This document shows, one piece after another, positions 1 to 13,431 of a stretch of 57,234 bases of DNA (within the stretch, counting starts at the first letter, position 1; every line of letters begins with the position of its first letter). This DNA is from Rhodoluna limnophila (GTDB lineage: Bacteria; Actinomycetota; Actinomycetes; Actinomycetales; Microbacteriaceae). Below the pieces are notes generated by a model. The model searched no databases and had not been told where the DNA came from. It saw only the letters and a program-made list of their open reading frames with translations. Where the stretch lies: the NCBI GenBank assembly GCA_945883505.1, contig CAMCXL010000002.1, positions 106,254 to 163,487 on the forward strand. Reading direction: 5' to 3'. The translations under genes were made by a program, and so were the position numbers.

Positions 1-265
1 CTTGTTGGGAGAAGATGCCTACCCGGCATTTGGGCTAAAGGCAGCCGCCATGATGCACTCGGTGATTAAGAACCACGCACTGGTAGACGGGAATAAGCGT
101 ACAGCTTGGTCGTTGTTCTATTCTTTTCTATACATCAATGACATCGGGCACACCATGAATGATGACCAAGGATTCGATCTAGTTCTTGGTCTAGCCACCG
201 ATCGATACACCATCGAAAAGGCTGCTGAGATTATCGGTAGGCACCTTGTGCCGCTTCGTGCCTAA
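1..265 (+). CDS. Fic/Doc family protein, 5' end cut by window edge
   Basis: This is the C-terminal part of a protein whose start lies before the window. The visible part (about 87 residues) carries the motif HALVDGNKRTAW, which matches the Fic/Doc active-site consensus HxFxxGNKRT. The His would be catalytic and the GNK segment would bind nucleotide phosphate. Doc (death-on-curing) proteins of about 125 residues phosphorylate EF-Tu, whereas Fic proteins AMPylate targets. The short remaining C-terminus favours the Doc-like subfamily. The stop TAA at 263-265 directly abuts the stop codon of the convergent gatB. The antitoxin, if present, would lie upstream and cannot be seen. The family is fairly sure; the toxin role is inference. 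Confidence 0.75.
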   Translation, partial: LLGEDAYPAFGLKAAAMMHSVIKNHALVDGNKRTAWSLFYSFLYINDIGHTMNDDQGFDLVLGLATDRYTIEKAAEIIGRHLVPLRA

Positions 266-1771
266 CTACTTTTCAGTTGCCCTCTGAATAACAAGTTCGC
301 GGACCCTAGCGGCATCAGCCGATCCAGCCATCGCCTTCATAACGGCACCAATCACAGCACCCGCAGCCTGTACTTTTCCTTCACGGATCTTTTCAAGAAC
401 TTCGGGCTGCTCGGCAAGCACTTTATCGATTGCCTCAAGGAGTGCTCCGTCATCAGAAACTACCTCCAGTCCGCGCTTGGCAACAATCTCGGCTGGGTCA
501 CCCTCACCTGCAAGGACTCCGGTTAGAACTTCTCTTGCAAGTCGGTCGGTTAGCTTGCCAGATTCAACTAGCTCCGCAATCTGCGCGACCTGAGAAGGTG
601 TGATGGCAAGTTCAGTAATGTCCTTGTCTTCGCTGTTTGCAATTCTTGCGACCTCGCCGGTCCACCACTTTCTGGCAGCTTGGGGCTTAGCTCCCGCTTT
701 GACGGTGTCATCGATTTCATCGAGTAGATCGGAGTTCACAACATCGCGGAACTCTAAATCGCTAAAGCCCCATAGTTCTTGAAGGCGCTTTCTTCTGATG
801 GCAGGCTTTTCTGGAAGTGTTGCGCGAAGCTGCTCAATCCATTCCTTGGAAGGTTGAACCGGGACTAGGTCTGGTTCTGGGAAGTAGCGGTAGTCATCGG
901 CGTCGGATTTTGGGCGGCCTGAAGAAGTTGCTCCACGATCTTCGTGCCAGTGACGGGTCTCCTGAATGATTGCGGTTCCTTGAGAAAGCAGCTGGGCCTG
1001 ACGCTGAATCTCGTATTTCACCGCACGCTCGATGCTTCGAAGCGAGTTCACGTTCTTGGTCTCGGTTCGGGTGCCTAGCTTTTCCTGACCTTTTGGACGA
1101 ATCGAAACGTTCGCATCGCAGCGCACGTTTCCTCGCTCCATGCGGGCATCTGATACCCCTAGGTTTTTGACTATCTCACGAATTGAACGAACGTAGGCAG
1201 CAGCTAGCTCGGGAGCCTCGTCGCCTGCACCGTAAATTGGCTTGGTCACAATCTCAACCAGCGGAACACCAGCTCGGTTGAAATCAACCAGCGAGAACTC
1301 AGCTCCCTGGATTCGACCTGTGGATCCGCCCACGTGGGTTAGCTTGCCAGCGTCTTCTTCCATGTGAGCTCGCTCGATCTCCACGGTGAATACCTTGCCG
1401 GAAGGGACTTCAATGTCAATTTTTCCCTCAAAGGCAATTGGCTCGTCGTATTGTGAGGTCTGGAAGTTTTTGGCTAGGTCCGGGTAGAAGTAGTTCTTTC
1501 TGGCGAAGCGACCAGTGGCTGCGATCTCACAGTCCAAAGCAAGACCAATCTTGATTGAGTTCTCAATCGCCTTGCCGTTTACCGCAGGCATAGCTCCAGG
1601 GAAACCTAAACAGTTTGGGCAGACGTTGGTGTTTGGTTCATCGCCAAAGACGTTGGCACAGCCACAAAACATCTTGGTGTTGGTGTTTAGCTCTACGTGG
1701 ACCTCTAGTCCAATAACCACTTCGTAAGTCTCGAGAGCCTTTTGGTAATCCATTAGCTGATCTTTAGCCAT
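266..1771 (-). CDS. gatB: Aspartyl/glutamyl-tRNA amidotransferase subunit B
   Basis: GatB is the kinase and tRNA-binding subunit of the GatCAB amidotransferase, which converts misacylated Glu-tRNA(Gln) or Asp-tRNA(Asn) to the amide form. The N-terminus shows the family start [12 protein letters not shown] and a Cys-rich zinc site (CGCAN, then CPNCLG). A helical YqeY-like tail follows. I place the start at 1771 (MAKDQ), 16 codons inside the longest frame, because that ATG overlaps the gatA stop by one base (TAATG). This gives 501 residues, a normal length. It is the last gene of the operon gatC-gatA-gatB and its stop abuts the opposing Doc-like gene. Confidence 0.97.
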   Translation of the reverse strand: MAKDQLMDYQKALETYEVVIGLEVHVELNTNTKMFCGCANVFGDEPNTNVCPNCLGFPGAMPAVNGKAIENSIKIGLALDCEIAATGRFARKNYFYPDLAKNFQTSQYDEPIAFEGKIDIEVPSGKVFTVEIERAHMEEDAGKLTHVGGSTGRIQGAEFSLVDFNRAGVPLVEIVTKPIYGAGDEAPELAAAYVRSIREIVKNLGVSDARMERGNVRCDANVSIRPKGQEKLGTRTETKNVNSLRSIERAVKYEIQRQAQLLSQGTAIIQETRHWHEDRGATSSGRPKSDADDYRYFPEPDLVPVQPSKEWIEQLRATLPEKPAIRRKRLQELWGFSDLEFRDVVNSDLLDEIDDTVKAGAKPQAARKWWTGEVARIANSEDKDITELAITPSQVAQIAELVESGKLTDRLAREVLTGVLAGEGDPAEIVAKRGLEVVSDDGALLEAIDKVLAEQPEVLEKIREGKVQAAGAVIGAVMKAMAGSADAARVRELVIQRATEK

Positions 1772-3270
1772 TAGTTCACCCTCAATTCGGGTGCGAAATC
1801 CATCATCTTCTTGGACCACTTGTTTTCAAGTAGCTTTTCCAAAACGGCTCCGACTTTATATAGCCTCGCGTCTTCGCGAGCCGGAGCTAAGAACTGTGCT
1901 CCGACCGGAAGGTTGTCTTCTTTGGCAAGACCCACCGGAAGGCTCATGCCTGGAACACCCGCCAGGTTGGCGGGAATGGTTGCGATGTCGTTTAGATACA
2001 TGGCCAAAGGGTCCTCTTGCTTCTCCCCCAACAAAAATGCTGTTGTCGGAGCGGTTGGTGAAACTAGAACATTGGCTTTTTCAAATGCCTTGGCAAGGTC
2101 TGCCTGAATCAAAGTTCTTACCTTCTGAGCACTTCCGTAGTAAGCGTCGTAGTATCCAGAAGACAACGCGTAGGTTCCCAAGATAATTCTTCGCTTTACC
2201 TCTGGACCGAAACCTTCCTCGCGGGTTGCCGCCATTACCTTTTCCACGGTGGCTGCGCCTTCTGGCATTACGCGCAAACCAAAGCGAACCGAGTCAAAGC
2301 GGGCCAGGTTCGAGGAGGCCTCTGCAGGCTGAATCAGGTAGTAGGCGGCAATCGCATACTGAAAACTGGGGCAGGAAACCTCGACGATTTCGGCCCCTGA
2401 GGCAACAAGTAAATCAAGCGCTTCTTGGAAGCGTTCGGACACTCCGGCCTGAAAACCTTCACCGGTTAGTTCCTTGATGATTCCAATCTTTAGTCCCTTG
2501 ACTGAGTCGTTCTTTGCGGCTTCGGTCATTGAACCTAGGGACTCTGGAAGTGAAGTTGCGTCCATTGCGTCTGGGCCCGAGATGGCATCTTGCAGCATGG
2601 CCGCGTCCATCACGTTTCTTGCTACCGGCCCTATTTGATCGAGCGAAGAACCAAGGGCAATAAGTCCATACCTTGAAACCGCACCGTAGGTTGGCTTGAC
2701 ACCAACTGTTCCGGTGACAGCGGCTGGAAATCTAATTGAGCCACCGGTGTCAGAGCCGATTGCAATTGCGGCTTGCATCGATGCAACAGCCGACGATGAT
2801 CCACCACCTGAACCACCAGGTGTTCTCTTCAAGTCCCAAGGGTTGAGGGATGGGCCATAAGCTGAATTCTCGGTTGAGGAGCCCATGGCAAATTCATCCA
2901 TGTTGGTTTTCCCAAGGATCGGCATGCGGTTGGCTAAAATCTTCTGAACCACGGTCGCGTTATATGGTGGTATCCACCCTTTAAGGATTTTCGATCCTGC
3001 GGTTGTTTCAATACCTATGGTTGTCAGGTTGTCCTTAACAGCTATCGGGACTCCCGCGAGCGCGGAAAGCTTTTCCCCTTTTGCACGAAGCTCGTCAACT
3101 TCCTTTGCCTGAGCCAGTGCAATCTCGTGAGTCACAGTTAGGTAGCTGTTGATTTTTGGGTTGAGCCTGTCGATGTTATCCAGCTGCGCTTGGGTTATTT
3201 CAACCGAGGAGATCTCTTTCGAGGCAAGCATCGCGGAAAGCTCGCTGGCAGACTTATTTACAAATGACAT
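1771..3270 (-). CDS. gatA: Glutamyl-tRNA(Gln) amidotransferase subunit A
   Basis: GatA is the amidase subunit that releases ammonia from glutamine and channels it to GatB. The 499-residue protein has the amidase signature with the Ser-cisSer-Lys machinery visible: Lys79 in [10 protein letters not shown], Ser154 in the [11 protein letters not shown] stretch and Ser178 in [11 protein letters not shown]. These are the positions known for other bacterial GatA proteins. It lies 9 nt after gatC and is coupled to gatB by a TAATG overlap. The presence of gatCAB suggests that at least one of Gln-tRNA or Asn-tRNA is made indirectly; which one cannot be decided from this window. Confidence 0.98.
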   Translation of the reverse strand: MSFVNKSASELSAMLASKEISSVEITQAQLDNIDRLNPKINSYLTVTHEIALAQAKEVDELRAKGEKLSALAGVPIAVKDNLTTIGIETTAGSKILKGWIPPYNATVVQKILANRMPILGKTNMDEFAMGSSTENSAYGPSLNPWDLKRTPGGSGGGSSSAVASMQAAIAIGSDTGGSIRFPAAVTGTVGVKPTYGAVSRYGLIALGSSLDQIGPVARNVMDAAMLQDAISGPDAMDATSLPESLGSMTEAAKNDSVKGLKIGIIKELTGEGFQAGVSERFQEALDLLVASGAEIVEVSCPSFQYAIAAYYLIQPAEASSNLARFDSVRFGLRVMPEGAATVEKVMAATREEGFGPEVKRRIILGTYALSSGYYDAYYGSAQKVRTLIQADLAKAFEKANVLVSPTAPTTAFLLGEKQEDPLAMYLNDIATIPANLAGVPGMSLPVGLAKEDNLPVGAQFLAPAREDARLYKVGAVLEKLLENKWSKKMMDFAPELRVN

Positions 3271-3279
3271 ATTTTTGGC

Positions 3280-3576
3280 CTAGTCCGCATCCAAGATGGC
3301 GGAGACTTTGAAGCGGCCGGACTCGCTTTCGGCAGCGCCGGAAAGAGCCTCAGCCTGGGTAAGCGAAGGCCGGACAACGTCTTCGCGAAAGACATTAGCC
3401 ATTGGAATTGGGTGGCTGGTTGCCTTGATGTCATCGTTCACGGCAGCTTTGACAGTTGCCACCGAGTCCACAATAAGAGCCAGCTGGCTGGCGAACTGGG
3501 CCACCTCGGCATCGGTCACCTCAATGCGGGCGAGGCCCGCTAGATGCCTAACTAGCTCGGGGGTGATCTCGGACAT
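3280..3576 (-). CDS. gatC: Glutamyl-tRNA(Gln) amidotransferase subunit C
   Basis: GatC is the small subunit that wraps around and stabilises GatA in the amidotransferase complex. The start at 3576 (MSEITPELVRHLAGLARIEV) fits the family N-terminus, gives 98 residues, and has a GAAGG ribosome site about 7 nt upstream. The frame stays open 35 codons further upstream, but that extension has no family similarity and would cover the intergenic promoter area. It is the first gene of gatC-gatA-gatB. It diverges from the DivIVA-like gene at 3739, with an inverted repeat in the shared upstream region. Confidence 0.95.
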   Translation of the reverse strand: MSEITPELVRHLAGLARIEVTDAEVAQFASQLALIVDSVATVKAAVNDDIKATSHPIPMANVFREDVVRPSLTQAEALSGAAESESGRFKVSAILDAD

Positions 3577-3610
3577 GGAAACCTTCGGTTTAGAGAAACT
3601 CTTGATTTGA

Positions 3611-3679
3611 GGGGTATTTCGCCCCAGCTGGCCCATTCTAGCAACAAAGAAAAATCTTGATTCGAGCGCTAAATACCCC
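3611..3679. repeat. 9-bp inverted repeat between divergent gatC and DivIVA-like gene
   Basis: GGGGTATTT at 3611-3619 is repeated exactly as its reverse complement AAATACCCC at 3671-3679. The arms are 51 nt apart in the 162-nt region between two divergent genes. It may be an operator for a protein bound at both arms, or chance. A possible plus-strand -35 (TTGATT) sits just before the right arm, near 3658. No good consensus -10 was found. Confidence 0.4.
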
Positions 3680-3738
3680 ACTAAAGTAGGTATCTAGGTA
3701 GTAAACCCCCAGGCCCCCCTATAAAAAGGTTAATCCAC

Positions 3739-4905
3739 GTGGACAACTCAGAATTTCAGCTCGTCTTTAGAGGCTACGACAAAGATGAGGTCGACACTGC
3801 CGTTGCAGCAATGCGCGAAGAACTCGACCACGTCCGTGACTACAACTACAAAGCTGCCAGCGAAGTCGAATTCCTAAAGTCGGAGATCGCAAGCCTCAAG
3901 CAGCGACTAAAGCGCGATGCCGGAACCGGCTACGCCGAGCTAGGTGCTCAGTTCGAGCAGACTCTTCGCGTTGCCGAGGAGCAAGCCAGAAAACTTATGA
4001 CCGATGCCGGTCAAGATGCCCTTCGCATTCGCGAAACCGCCAAAGCCGAGTCCGAGCAGCTGACCCGTAGGGCCGAGGCTGCGGTTCAAAAACTTCTATC
4101 AGAAGCTGAGTCCAAAGCTAAAGAAATAAAGCTGGATGCTGAGCGCCTAAGCGCTGAAATTTTGGCGCAGGCAAAGACTCAGGAGTCAGAGGCTGTTGAG
4201 AAAACCGTTCACGCGCAGCGTGAAGCAGCCGCTATTCGATCCGAGGGTGAAAGGTACGCAGCTGAACTTCGTGCATCAGTTCACCGTGAGACCGAAGAGG
4301 CCCGCGCTCTTGCAACCGAACTTGCTCAGCGCACCGCCCAGTCAAGAGTTGAACTCGAAGCAGAGCTCAAAGCCAAGCGCGACGAGGGCGAGCAGGAAGC
4401 ACTCAAGATTTACGAGTCCGCTGTCAAGCAGGCCCAGCAGGCGACAGAGGAAGCCAACAAGGCAGTTGCCGAAGCTTCCCGCCTAGCAGCCGAGCTAAAC
4501 TCCGAATCCGAACGAACTCTTCGAGATGCCAAGGTGACCGCAGCAAATGTCACCGAGGACGCCCAGCGAAACGCCGGAAACTTGATCAACCAGTCACGCC
4601 GTCGTGCCGAGCTTCTAGCGCGTAAGGCTGAGGCCTTCGCCAACGCGGTAATCGTTGACGGCCAGGAGAGACTATCTCGCTGGGAGTCAGAGGCTAACGA
4701 AATTGAAGACTTCCTAAACACCTTGAAGTCACTGATGTCAACCGAATCCATGGTGGCAGCCGACGAGACCCTAGCTCAGACCGAGCTTGAGGGATCATCG
4801 CCTTCAATCACCGACGGCTTTGAGACAGAGGTTGATTACTCCGAGCAGCGCTCAGCTGGCTATGAACCAATCGAAGTTGAGTCCTACGAGGATAAGAAGT
4901 ACTAA
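3739..4905 (+). CDS. DivIVA-like coiled-coil protein (Scy/FilP-like)
   Basis: The N-terminus (about residues 5-60) reads FRGYDKDEVDTAVAAM, the GY..xxVD pattern of DivIVA/Wag31 lipid-binding domains. A long, nearly uninterrupted Ala/Glu/Arg/Lys-rich coiled coil follows, to about residue 335, then an acidic, Ser-rich tail. The full length is 388 residues. GTG at 3739 is chosen because an AAAAAGG ribosome site lies 9 nt upstream and the family N-terminus begins right there. Known relatives in Actinobacteria (Wag31, FilP, Scy) organise polar growth and form filament-like assemblies. It shares the motif YAxLGxQ plus AEEQA-type sequence with the protein at 18233, so the two are paralogues. A role in polar growth is inference. 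Confidence 0.85.
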   Translation: MDNSEFQLVFRGYDKDEVDTAVAAMREELDHVRDYNYKAASEVEFLKSEIASLKQRLKRDAGTGYAELGAQFEQTLRVAEEQARKLMTDAGQDALRIRETAKAESEQLTRRAEAAVQKLLSEAESKAKEIKLDAERLSAEILAQAKTQESEAVEKTVHAQREAAAIRSEGERYAAELRASVHRETEEARALATELAQRTAQSRVELEAELKAKRDEGEQEALKIYESAVKQAQQATEEANKAVAEASRLAAELNSESERTLRDAKVTAANVTEDAQRNAGNLINQSRRRAELLARKAEAFANAVIVDGQERLSRWESEANEIEDFLNTLKSLMSTESMVAADETLAQTELEGSSPSITDGFETEVDYSEQRSAGYEPIEVESYEDKKY

Positions 4906-8098
<3,193 letters not shown>

Positions 8099-8102
<4 letters not shown>

Positions 8103-9271
8103 CGCCTGGTAAGCCCCGCCTTTTTTGCTCCTTCGTGGGCTTTTGGAAAAGCCTCCAGGAAAGCGTCGATATCTGCTTCGGTCGAGTTGTGACCCAGGGT
8201 AATCCTCATGGTTCCCATGGCTTCATCAGCGTCTGCGCCAAGTGATAACACAACGTGCGAAGGACTACTCACCCCCGCTGCACAAGCTGACCCGGTCGAA
8301 ATGGAAACGCCGTTTAGATCCATCAGAAACAGCAGGCTGTCTCCTAAACAGCCAGGGAATCTGAAGTGCACATTATTGGAAAGTCTCTCGACATTCTCAG
8401 AAGACACCTTCACATCGGGGGCACAAAGTTTTACCCCAGCAATCAATCTGGCTGAAAGTTTGGCGTGTGACACTGCCAGAGTTGCCTGCTCTGTAACTGC
8501 CTCTTCGACCGCTAGAGCAAAAGCGTCAGCGGCTGCGGCATCAGGAGTACCAGAGCGCAAGTTACGCTCTTGACCGCCGCCGTGCAAAACGGCAGTAACT
8601 TTTTGCTTTCTAGAAAGAATTAATGCGCCGACTCCAACTGGGCTTCCAAGTTTATGTCCGGTGATAGTCATCGCCGAAAGACCAGATTCTTTGAAGTTAA
8701 CCGGTATGTGACCCAAGGCTGCGATTGCGTCCGAGTGAACCGGTATCTCGTAGTTTGATGCGAGCTCAGTTATTTTCTTGATTGGGTGAACAACACCGAT
8801 TTCGTTGTTTGCCCACATCAAAGAAATTAGTGCGACCTGGTCAGCTCTTTCTCGAAGCACTCGCTCTAAATCCTCTAGATCTAAAACGCCGTTTTCGTCC
8901 ATCGCAACAAAATATGCCTCGGCGCCCTGTTCGGAAACTAGCCAGTTCACCGAATCCAACACAGCGGCGTGCTCAGCACTCGATGAAATGATTAGGGTTC
9001 GGTTTCTGTCTTCCGCGTGGCGCTGCCAGTAAAGACCCTTAACAGCCAGATTGTCTGACTCGGTTCCACCGGAGGTGAACACCACCTCGTTACGATCGCA
9101 GTCAAGGTTTCGGGCAATTTGCTCCCTAGCTTCCTCGAGAAGCTGCCTCGAGCTTTGACCAAACGAGTGGACCGAAGCAGGGTTGCCAATTTGGGCCAGC
9201 GTCCTGGTGTAGCGCTCTAATACGCTCGGCCGAATCGGCGAAGTGGCGGCGTGATCTAGGTAGACGGGCAT
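8099..9271 (-). CDS. Cysteine desulfurase (IscS/NifS family)
   Basis: This PLP enzyme converts cysteine to alanine and a protein-bound persulfide. Key residues in the 390-residue product are His101 in SAEHAAVLDS, the PLP Lys207 in TGHKLGSPVG and the persulfide Cys330 in STGSACAAG. The start at 9271 (MPVYLDHAATSP) is the standard family N-terminus; a longer frame runs 27 codons upstream into the divergent glgX promoter area and is rejected. The gene is coupled to mnmA by an ATGA overlap, so the likely main job is to supply sulfur for tRNA 2-thiolation, and possibly Fe-S clusters. Which subgroup it belongs to is not certain. Confidence 0.95.
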
Positions 9272-9296
9272 GGCTTTAAGCCTAGTTTCTAATGGG

Positions 9297-9326
9297 TTGG
9301 CTAAATCGCTAAGCAAAAAGTATCTG
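9297..9326 (+). promoter_or_regulatory. Possible sigma70-type promoter for glgX operon
   Basis: TTGGCT at 9297-9302 and TATCTG at 9321-9326 are separated by 18 nt, and lie just upstream of the AAGG ribosome site and GTG start of glgX. The whole divergent gap to the cysteine desulfurase gene is only 69 nt, so the promoters in both directions must be compact. The match is weak and the call is tentative. Confidence 0.3.
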
Positions 9327-9340
9327 GCTAAGGTTGTAAA

Positions 9341-11386
9341 GTGACTCAACAACTGAACCCTGCAAATGCTGCTCTAGGGATGCGATTTGAGCCCGATATG
9401 GGCCATTTTGGGCTCTATTCGGCTACCGCCAGTGCGGTTTGGCTTTGTGTCTTGGGTCCTGATTCCAACAGCGTTGAAGCCGAGCTCTCACTTGCCAAAA
9501 CAGAAGGTGACATATGGTCAATTTCGTCACCGCTGATAAAGCCTGGGATTAGCTACACAATTCGGGCCGATGGGCCGGATGAACCAAGAAATAGCTTCCG
9601 GGCAGATATAAATCTGATTGACCCCTACGCCAGAGGGGTGGTTCGAAAATCAGCTCGTGAATACTACAACGTGGCAATCGATGGCTCCTTTGATTGGCAG
9701 GGCGTAGAAAAGCCAAACTTGCCACTTGATCAAACTGTGATATACGAAGCCCACGCCAGAGGACTTACCCGGGGCAACGAAGAGCTACCCGACGAATTGC
9801 GAGGTACCTACCAAGCTTTGGGTCACCAGTCAACAATTGACAGATTGAAATCGCTTGGAATAACAAGCCTTGAACTACTTCCAATTCAGATGTTTATCTC
9901 GGAGCCGAGGCTCAGGAACATGGGACTGATCAACTACTGGGGATACAACACCATCAACTTCTTCGCGCCGCATCCAAGATATGCAACTGGTGCAGCTCTT
10001 GCCAAAGGGCCAGAAGAAGTTGTCGCCGAGCTAAAAACTGCAATTCGCGAGCTGCACCGAAACGGTATTGAGGTAATCATGGATGTGGTTTACAACCACA
10101 CCGCCGAAGGTGGATCGGGAGGACTTACTTACTCGTTCCGTGGAATTGATAACTCTAACTACTACCGTCAAGATGACCAGGGAAATTATCACGACACCAC
10201 CGGCTGCGGAAACTCATTGGATTTTTCCAAACCCCACGTTGTTCAGCTGGTGCTGGATTCACTTATTTACTGGAGCACCGAGATGCAAATCGATGGCTTC
10301 CGATTCGATCTGGCAACAACTTTGGCAAGAGATGAAAATAACCACTACAACAGGCAGCATCCTTTGCTTATTGCAATAGAGAATGAGCCCGCGCTAAAAG
10401 ACTCAAAGCTTATCGTCGAGCCTTGGGATGTTGGGTTGGGAGGTTGGCAAACTGGAAACTTCCCAGACCGCTTCAGTGAGTGGAACGATCACTACCGCGA
10501 CGACGTGAGAAAGTTTTGGCTTTCCGACATCGGTTTTGCAAGGCAAGCCGGTCACTACCCAAACGGCGTAGCCGATCTGGCAACCAAGCTCGCCGGCAGC
10601 GTGGATGTGGTGGATGGGCCGCACGGGGTTCTCGGGGGTGTGAATTTCATTACCGCCCACGACGGGTTTACCCTTCGGGACCTGGTGAGTTATAACGTCA
10701 AGCACAACCAGGTCAACGGCGAATCAAACCGCGATGGAACCAACAACAATCACAGCTTCAACTTCGGGGTCGAGGGTGACTCCAACGACGATGGACTAAA
10801 CACTCTTCGAAGAAGAATGATTCGAAACCTTATGGGAACAATGCTGGTTTCTTCTGGGATACCGATGCTTACCGCAGGCGATGAGCGAGGCAAGACTCAG
10901 CTTGGAAATAACAATGCCTACTGCCAAGACACCAATCTGTCTTGGTTGAATTGGGAGCTGGCTCAGTATCAGCGGGAGCTTGAGCAAACCACTTCTTTTT
11001 TGATTCAAACCAGGCTCTCCCACCCAAGTCTTAGACCGGAGCACTTTGCTAACTACGAGAAAGCCACCAGTGAATCTGACCGGATGCGTTGGTTCAATGC
11101 AGCTGGCGAGCTAATGAGCGATGAGAATTGGGCCGATGCCCAATGCCGAACCATGATGCGCCTCACTGATCACCTAAATGATGACGGCAGCCTGGACTCG
11201 ATGCTTGTTGTGATTCACGGGGCAGAGTATGAAATCACAGTTCAACTGCCAGAAGTGGAAGGGGTAGCTAGCTACCAACTGCTCTGGGAGTCCAGCAACG
11301 AGACTCCTGTAGCGCCGCGAGAGCTTGAGACTGGAGCAGATCTCACCATGCCCGCTCTGTCAATGGTGCTAATCAGAGCTTTCTGA
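9341..11386 (+). CDS. glgX: Glycogen debranching enzyme (GlgX-type, GH13)
   Basis: GlgX cleaves alpha-1,6 branch points of limit-dextrin glycogen. The 681-residue protein has an N-terminal CBM48-like region (GMRFEPDMGHFGLYSATA). The GH13 barrel shows VIYEAHARGLT, a conserved VMDVVYNHTAEG, nucleophile Asp323 in GFRFDLAT, acid/base Glu360 in LIVEPWDVG and a later TAHDGFTLRDLV. Its motifs fit GlgX/TreX rather than pullulanase. The start GTG at 9341 has an AAGG site 7 nt before it. It opens a plus-strand cluster with glgE and glgB, so degradation and synthesis of branched alpha-glucan are probably co-regulated here. Confidence 0.95.
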   Translation: MTQQLNPANAALGMRFEPDMGHFGLYSATASAVWLCVLGPDSNSVEAELSLAKTEGDIWSISSPLIKPGISYTIRADGPDEPRNSFRADINLIDPYARGVVRKSAREYYNVAIDGSFDWQGVEKPNLPLDQTVIYEAHARGLTRGNEELPDELRGTYQALGHQSTIDRLKSLGITSLELLPIQMFISEPRLRNMGLINYWGYNTINFFAPHPRYATGAALAKGPEEVVAELKTAIRELHRNGIEVIMDVVYNHTAEGGSGGLTYSFRGIDNSNYYRQDDQGNYHDTTGCGNSLDFSKPHVVQLVLDSLIYWSTEMQIDGFRFDLATTLARDENNHYNRQHPLLIAIENEPALKDSKLIVEPWDVGLGGWQTGNFPDRFSEWNDHYRDDVRKFWLSDIGFARQAGHYPNGVADLATKLAGSVDVVDGPHGVLGGVNFITAHDGFTLRDLVSYNVKHNQVNGESNRDGTNNNHSFNFGVEGDSNDDGLNTLRRRMIRNLMGTMLVSSGIPMLTAGDERGKTQLGNNNAYCQDTNLSWLNWELAQYQRELEQTTSFLIQTRLSHPSLRPEHFANYEKATSESDRMRWFNAAGELMSDENWADAQCRTMMRLTDHLNDDGSLDSMLVVIHGAEYEITVQLPEVEGVASYQLLWESSNETPVAPRELETGADLTMPALSMVLIRAF

Positions 11387-11433
11387 TTGGGCCCGCACAA
11401 CACGCCCCTTGGTTTTTTACTAAGTTGGGTCTC

Positions 11434-13431
11434 ATGACAAAGGGCGAAGCTGTTGCAATCGGTCGAATTCCGATTGCCTCGCTAAAGCCCGAAGTTGATG
11501 GGGGTGCCTTCCCGGCCAAGGCTTATCTTGGCGAAGTGATTGCCTTTGGAGCAACGGTATTTCGCGAGGGCCACGACGTGGTCGGAGCTGAATTGGTTCT
11601 AACATCTCCGACTGGCAAAACCACGCAGAAGCGATTGGCAGAGACATTTCCAGGAAGTGACTTTTTTGAAACTCGAGTTCTGATTGATGAGATTGGGACT
11701 TGGAGCTTCAATATTCTGGCCTTTGGGGATGATTTCGAGACCTGGCACCACAACGCCACCGTAAAAATAGCTATCGGTCAAGATAGTGAACTGATGATTC
11801 TGGAAGCCCTAGAACTATTCAAAGGTGCCTCCAAACAGAAAACCCGTTCCAAGCAATTTCTTGCGCTAATCAAGCAGCTAATTTTGCTGTTCGAAGATGC
11901 ATCGGTATCCGCTAAAGCAAAGCTTGCAGCTGTTGATAAGCCAGAGGTGCTAGATCTTTTTCGCCTGGAACCGATTCGCTCACTGGAGACTGTGAGCGTA
12001 AGTCGCAAGGTGCTTGCCGAGCGTAAGCTCGCGGGTTTTGGCAGTTGGTACGAGTTTTTCCCCAGAAGTGAAGGCGCCACCAAGAATGCCGACGGCAGTA
12101 TTTCCTCCGGAAACTTTGCCTCGGCTACCAAATCGCTGGCCAGGGTAAGCGAGATGGGCTTTGATGTTTTATACCTTCCACCGATTCATCCAATCGGTAG
12201 TGCCTTTAGAAAAGGCGCCAACAACTCACTAACCGCCTCGGCTAACGATCCCGGATCGCCCTGGGCAATCGGGAGCGCTGCTGGCGGTCACGATACCATT
12301 CATCCGGATCTCGGAACCGAGAAAGACTTCGTAGCCTTTATAAAGGCTGCGAACAAATTGGGTATTGAGATAGCAATGGATTTTGCTCTGCAGGCCTCTC
12401 CTGATCACCCCTGGGTAAAAGAGCACCCGGAGTGGTTCACGACTCGAGCCGATGGCTCAATCGCCTACGCCGAGAATCCTCCTAAGAAGTACCAGGACAT
12501 TTACCCGATCAATTTTGATAATGACCCAGAAGGTATCTATCAAGAGTCGTTGAGAGTACTACTGAAGTGGATCGGTCTTGGGGTGAAGATCTTCCGAGTT
12601 GATAACCCGCACACCAAGCCGGTGAATTTCTGGCAGAGGCTAATTGCTGAAGTGAATCTAGCTAACCCTGAGGTTATATTCCTGGCGGAAGCTTTTACTA
12701 GACCGGCGATAATGCACACCCTCGGAAAAGCTGGTTTTCAGCAAAGCTATACCTACTTCACCTGGCGAAATACCAAGCAGGAACTAGAAAGCTACCTTTT
12801 GGAGCTTGCCTTCCAAACCGATAGCTTCTTCAGACCAAATCTTTGGGTCACCACACCGGATATTTTGACGCCTTATCTTCAATACGGCGGTCCTGCAGCT
12901 CACCGAATCAGAGCAGCCCTGGCTGCCACCATGGCACCTAGCTGGGGCGTCTACGCAGGATACGAACTCTACGAGGCGGTTGCCAGGCCGGGTGTGGATG
13001 AGCATATCGACAGTGAAAAGTATCAGTACAAGATTCGTGATTTTGAGGCAGCCTCAAAGGCCGGCAAGTCGCTAGCTCCATACCTAAACAAGCTCAATGA
13101 GATTCGTGCATCGCAGCCAGCCCTTCGTCAACTAAGAAACGTTTCGGTTCACTACTCCGATGATCCAGAGATTCTGGTTTTTGCAAAACATCTTGATTCG
13201 GAGTTTACGAAAGGGGCACCAAACACTGTAATTGTGGTTGCAAACCTAGACCCGCACGCTGCTAGAGAAACCACCATCCACCTGGAGCTTTGGAAGCTTG
13301 GGCTAGATGAAACGAAACCATTCAAGGTGAAGGATTTGATTACCGGAGTTGAGTTCAGCTGGGGTAAATCAAATTTTGTAAAGCTGGACTCATTTAGCGA
13401 ACCGGTTCACATCCTTGAGGTACAAAGGTGA
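11434..13431 (+). CDS. glgE: Alpha-1,4-glucan:maltose-1-phosphate maltosyltransferase
   Basis: GlgE extends alpha-1,4-glucans by transfer of maltose from maltose-1-phosphate. The domain layout fits: an N-terminal beta domain, an inserted helical bundle (about 120-190), a GH13_3 barrel and a C-terminal beta domain. The nucleophile Asp390 (IFRVDNPHTKP) and acid/base Glu419 (FLAEAFTRP) each sit four positions before the residues known in Streptomyces GlgE (394 and 423). I prefer ATG at 11434; an in-frame TTG lies 9 nt upstream at 11425. The gene ends inside the glgB start (GTGA overlap), so the two are translationally coupled. No treS or maltokinase gene lies between them. Confidence 0.96.
   Translation: MTKGEAVAIGRIPIASLKPEVDGGAFPAKAYLGEVIAFGATVFREGHDVVGAELVLTSPTGKTTQKRLAETFPGSDFFETRVLIDEIGTWSFNILAFGDDFETWHHNATVKIAIGQDSELMILEALELFKGASKQKTRSKQFLALIKQLILLFEDASVSAKAKLAAVDKPEVLDLFRLEPIRSLETVSVSRKVLAERKLAGFGSWYEFFPRSEGATKNADGSISSGNFASATKSLARVSEMGFDVLYLPPIHPIGSAFRKGANNSLTASANDPGSPWAIGSAAGGHDTIHPDLGTEKDFVAFIKAANKLGIEIAMDFALQASPDHPWVKEHPEWFTTRADGSIAYAENPPKKYQDIYPINFDNDPEGIYQESLRVLLKWIGLGVKIFRVDNPHTKPVNFWQRLIAEVNLANPEVIFLAEAFTRPAIMHTLGKAGFQQSYTYFTWRNTKQELESYLLELAFQTDSFFRPNLWVTTPDILTPYLQYGGPAAHRIRAALAATMAPSWGVYAGYELYEAVARPGVDEHIDSEKYQYKIRDFEAASKAGKSLAPYLNKLNEIRASQPALRQLRNVSVHYSDDPEILVFAKHLDSEFTKGAPNTVIVVANLDPHAARETTIHLELWKLGLDETKPFKVKDLITGVEFSWGKSNFVKLDSFSEPVHILEVQR

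Noticed and set aside
3690-3720. C-rich runs as a quadruplex or slippage promoter
   Set aside because: Only two short C runs are present, too few for a quadruplex; no length-variation evidence exists.
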